64,000 nucleotides of DNA. Origin: Unio delphinus. Taxonomy: Eukaryota; Mollusca; Bivalvia; Unionida; Unionidae. Of the stretch, positions 60,720 through 64,000 are shown piece by piece; the first letter of the stretch is position 1, and the number at the start of each line of letters is the position of its first letter. The stretch covers positions 15,727,001 through 15,791,000 of the forward strand of contig JAQISU010000210.1 in NCBI GenBank assembly GCA_029339505.1, given 5' to 3'. Below the pieces are notes generated by a model. That model ran no database searches, had not been told where the DNA came from, and saw only the letters and a list, made by a program, of their open reading frames with translations. The position numbers were made by a program, and so were the translations under genes.

Positions 60720-61090
60720 ACATTACGTGTGTTCATATTAGGGACAATTGATTACAGCCTTATCACTATATTAAGAATGTAACTATCTAGCTAGGGAGAT
60801 ACGTATTCATATTGACTGTGTTCACATTAGGGGTAGGGGTTTACAGCCTGGTCAATATCTTAGGCATGTATCGGTGTAACTAAGGAGATACGTATTCATA
60901 TTGGCTGTGTTCACACTAGGGGTAGGGGTTTACAGCCTGGTCAATACATTAGGCATGTATCGGTGTAACTAAGGAGATACGTATTCATATTGGCTGTGTT
61001 CACATTGGGGGGAAGGGGATTACAGCCTGATCAATATGCTAAGCATGTATCGGTGTAACTAAGGAGATACGTATTCATATTGCATGTGTT
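60720..61090 (+). repeat. 89-bp tandem repeat, about four copies
   Basis: Same unit and place in the duplication as 48310-48715. Confidence 0.92.
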
Positions 61091-61814
61091 CAAAATATGG
61101 AAGTATTATCTGGTCGATCTATTTTTCAGATAACAGTTTAACAAAACAAAAATAATCATTTATACATAATCATATTCCCGATGTCAACATATTGTGCAGA
61201 TAGCGATCTACCTAAACTCGTATACGTCTTTACAATTACGGGAATTCCTATCTAGTTACTGTGTAAAGTGATACTGGAATTACAGTACTGTCGAAGTAAT
61301 TGTTTTATGGTAGTGACAATCACGCAGATAATATCTGAGTTCAGAAAAAAACTTGAGTGTAGGATAGTGTCTGATAAGCATTCTGGTGCATTCATTTGTT
61401 GACATGAAAACAATATTGTTTTGGGATTTAATTTGTTGGGAAGGAGGGATTAAAGAGACACTGGATAAGGGACTCCTCCATAAATTCCAGAACGTACGTA
61501 TGCTCTTTCCATCGTCATCAATCAACTACGTCCTATTATCAATGGAATAAGGTATGCATAGAGATTGATCGGGCCCTATTCATACATGAACCGTATATAT
61601 TTAGTGTCAAACAACAAAAAGGGCGACGGACGATAGACGTACGGCCATACCACAACTTTAGTTGACTTCTATTAAAGTAAGACAAATGACAAATTCGTGA
61701 AGATTCTTTCCCACTTTGCAAAGCAATAGTGTATATTGCTTTTAAAGACTTATTTTGGATGCTGTCGATATGAAGTTCATTGTCATTGTACAGAACAAGA
61801 TAGGTAATATATTG

Positions 61815-61950
61815 CAGCGTTTATAAAGGGTCGATCAGAACGCGTGATAAATTATTTCGATCCGCGGAAACTTACTGGCAGCTTTCTCATATATACATAT
61901 TATCCAACCCGACACCTACGCAGACAGATGTGATATATTGGCTAATGGCT
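61815..61950 (-). mobile_element. Eroded family B SINE remnant
   Basis: Paralogue of 32165-32300 and 49430-49560. Confidence 0.58.
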
Positions 61951-62739
61951 ACTCATCAACTCAAGACCCCCTATAATTGTGGTTTTCTATAATAGTAAAT
62001 ATTAATTTATGCCTAAGACGTTAGGCTTTTATACAGAAACTGATATATCTTCGATAATATATTTAAAGATTTAACAGAAGCTATTCCTCGATTTCGACTG
62101 GACGTTTGCTGTCTATATTTTGCAGACCGGGCCATCGTCACTGTATTTGGTTAAAAACTCGCTTCACCTAGAGTCAATACGTCTGTATCGACATTCCATT
62201 GAAAAGAAATTATGGCCACCGTAAAATCGCAGGATGATATTTGCATAATAGTCAAAGATGGGATTCTGGAACTAGAAACGGAAGGTATGTAATAGATAAG
62301 TAATATATCAAAACATTGATGATAATTACTAACAAATCAATGAGAAAACATGGTGTTCCAAACTATACTAAACACAGTAGATGCAAATTACATAAAAATA
62401 ATGATGATCATTCCGTGGCAATGACCATATATTGATCCGTGTATGTTAATGAATAGCTTGATAATACAAATGATGATGGTTCCACTTATTTAAAAGGATC
62501 CCAGCCATTATTTCGATACCCACACGTACATATAAAATTCAAATTGTTATAAGGTCGAACGCTTACTAGTTAGATTAAACAGATGACGTCATAATGAAGC
62601 CAAAACATAGAATGATCCCCTATCGTTCATTTACATTATGTTATGAACGCAACGAAATCGTAACCTTCCCTAATTGAAAATGGTGACGGATAGCTTAACT
62701 AATGTAAACAAAATTGCAGATGTACCAAATGCTATGATG

Positions 62740-63990
62740 TTTGTTTATACCGCTTCCAAACTTTGTTTTCTATTCAAATAATAATGAATTTGATTTACTT
62801 TATCTACACTGGTATGGCACTTTAAGAATAGTTTTATTCCTATGAAGGGGTTGTGTTGGTATCCCAATGTATAACAGTACTCTATTCAAATAGTCACATT
62901 TTATTACTTGTGAAACGTCGGGGTGGGGGTACATACTAAAGTGTAACACGACTCTATTCAAACAATTGACAATGGAACAGCACTCTGATCAAACAGTAAC
63001 AGAATTATGAGAAATCAGTCCATGTTCTCTTTTAGTAAACATAGACCATAGTGGTGGTACAATCTGATTCCCTAGGAAGGTCGAGCAGATTAAAATAAAT
63101 CTGCACTCTATAAAATCCAGAGGTTTCACTAGGAGTTTACAACTAGGAGTTCAGGAAAAGTTGCAGTCCCTCCTGAAAGCATATTGAAGTCACTAAATGT
63201 CTTATAAAATGCCAAGAATAAACAAACAAAAAAACTTTGTCAGTTTTATTTATTGGTAATTAATTATTATTCTTTAAAATTATGTATTAAACTTGATATC
63301 ATGTACAAAGAGCATATTCTTAACTACAATATATACTTTCATCTATGTCATCATTTGAAATTTGTTCTGATGCTTGACTATGGATCATATTCCTCGACAC
63401 TAGGTTCCACATGGTAGAATCTACCTTGTACTCCTTCATCATCAATAACTCCATCCTCACCACCATATATATTTATCAATTCATGTAGTTCATTTTCACC
63501 ATAATCATCAAGTGCAAGCTTATTAGCAAACCACTGTCTGCAATAGATGCTTGGAGTGGTACTAGTCATCTCGTCGTCTCATGTATACAGCCAACTTGCA
63601 GGAATATTTGAAACAAAAATCCCTTGTTCTGTTGTTTTATTCTGGTTTTTTTATTCTTTTCTGGAATGATATGGACGGGACGGTAGCTACATTATATTTG
63701 CATTTTAACTCTTCTGGTCATGGGCAAGAACATATTATGGGATAGCTGATAGTTCTTTAACACAAGTTTGTTATCACCATTATAGCTGGCACTGTGGTCA
63801 ACTTACTATCGCCACTCCTCTTAAACGGATGGCACATGAGTATGAGATTTTCACTAAAACGTTTCTTATAATGTCTAGTTGGCCCAAAACGGACATGGTG
63901 CCGATCTGACGGTAAAACTGGGCATGATAGCGGTCATCTTTAAAAGCTAGTTCTCCTGAATGGAGAGCCCAATTTAAATAGTTTGCTTTG
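62740..63990 (+). repeat. Segmental repeat block shared with 50.6-51.7 kb and 34.1-34.4 kb
   Basis: Continues past the LINE breakpoint of the 51.7 kb copy (GCCGATCTGACGGTAAAACT...), giving the uninterrupted state. Includes the 63-codon leftward frame 63569-63378. Confidence 0.83.
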
Positions 63991-64000
63991 AAAGATTTAT

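Larger units (their letters stand above)
59590..62740 (+). repeat. Segmental duplication, copy 3 (partial)
   Basis: Co-linear with 30330-33300 and 47480-50640, including the 89-bp array and the eroded SINE at 61815-61950. Closest to copy 2. Confidence 0.85.

Overview
The window is animal (metazoan) nuclear DNA carrying one large virus-like transposon. It is AT-rich, has no long host exons, and is crowded with degraded LINEs, tRNA-derived SINEs, microsatellites, minisatellites and local segmental duplications. The SINE and LINE types look molluscan (possibly gastropod), which is inference only.

Positions 2229-17634 (about 15.4 kb) are a Maverick/Polinton element. It has near-identical terminal inverted repeats of about 315 bp, ends of the AG...CT type, and a possible 5-bp target duplication (GCTGA). 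It carries the full Polinton core set: protein-primed DNA polymerase B, retrovirus-like integrase, FtsK/HerA-type packaging ATPase, adenovirus-type cysteine protease and a double-jelly-roll-type major capsid protein. Accessory genes are an SF1 helicase and an HNH domain that appear to be fused to the polymerase, a zinc-ribbon/phospholipase A2 protein, a separate HNH endonuclease, a two-site zinc protein and several virion-type proteins of unknown role.

Layout: a leftward block of morphogenesis and accessory genes (11225 down to 2670), a rightward replication gene (11250-15205), a leftward integrase and zinc-ribbon/PLA2 pair (16663-15239), and a rightward ATPase (16669-17340) whose 3' end lies inside the right TIR. 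Two head-to-head gene pairs are separated by only 24 bp and 5 bp.

The copy is not intact. I find five in-frame stop codons and eleven frameshifts in otherwise open genes. Seven of the frameshifts sit on coding-strand A runs of 6-10 and all have the same sign. Either the copy is decaying, or some of the indels are assembly errors or slippage sites. Integrase and ATPase are uninterrupted, although the ATPase P-loop has lost its first glycine.

Outside the element, 1-2228 holds a LINE reverse-transcriptase remnant. From 17635 to 64000 there are SINEs, LINE fragments, tandem repeats and a direct segmental duplication (about 25.4-34.4 kb, 42.2-51.7 kb and 59.6-64.0 kb, with a partial copy at 37.2-38.8 kb). 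I see no convincing host protein-coding gene.
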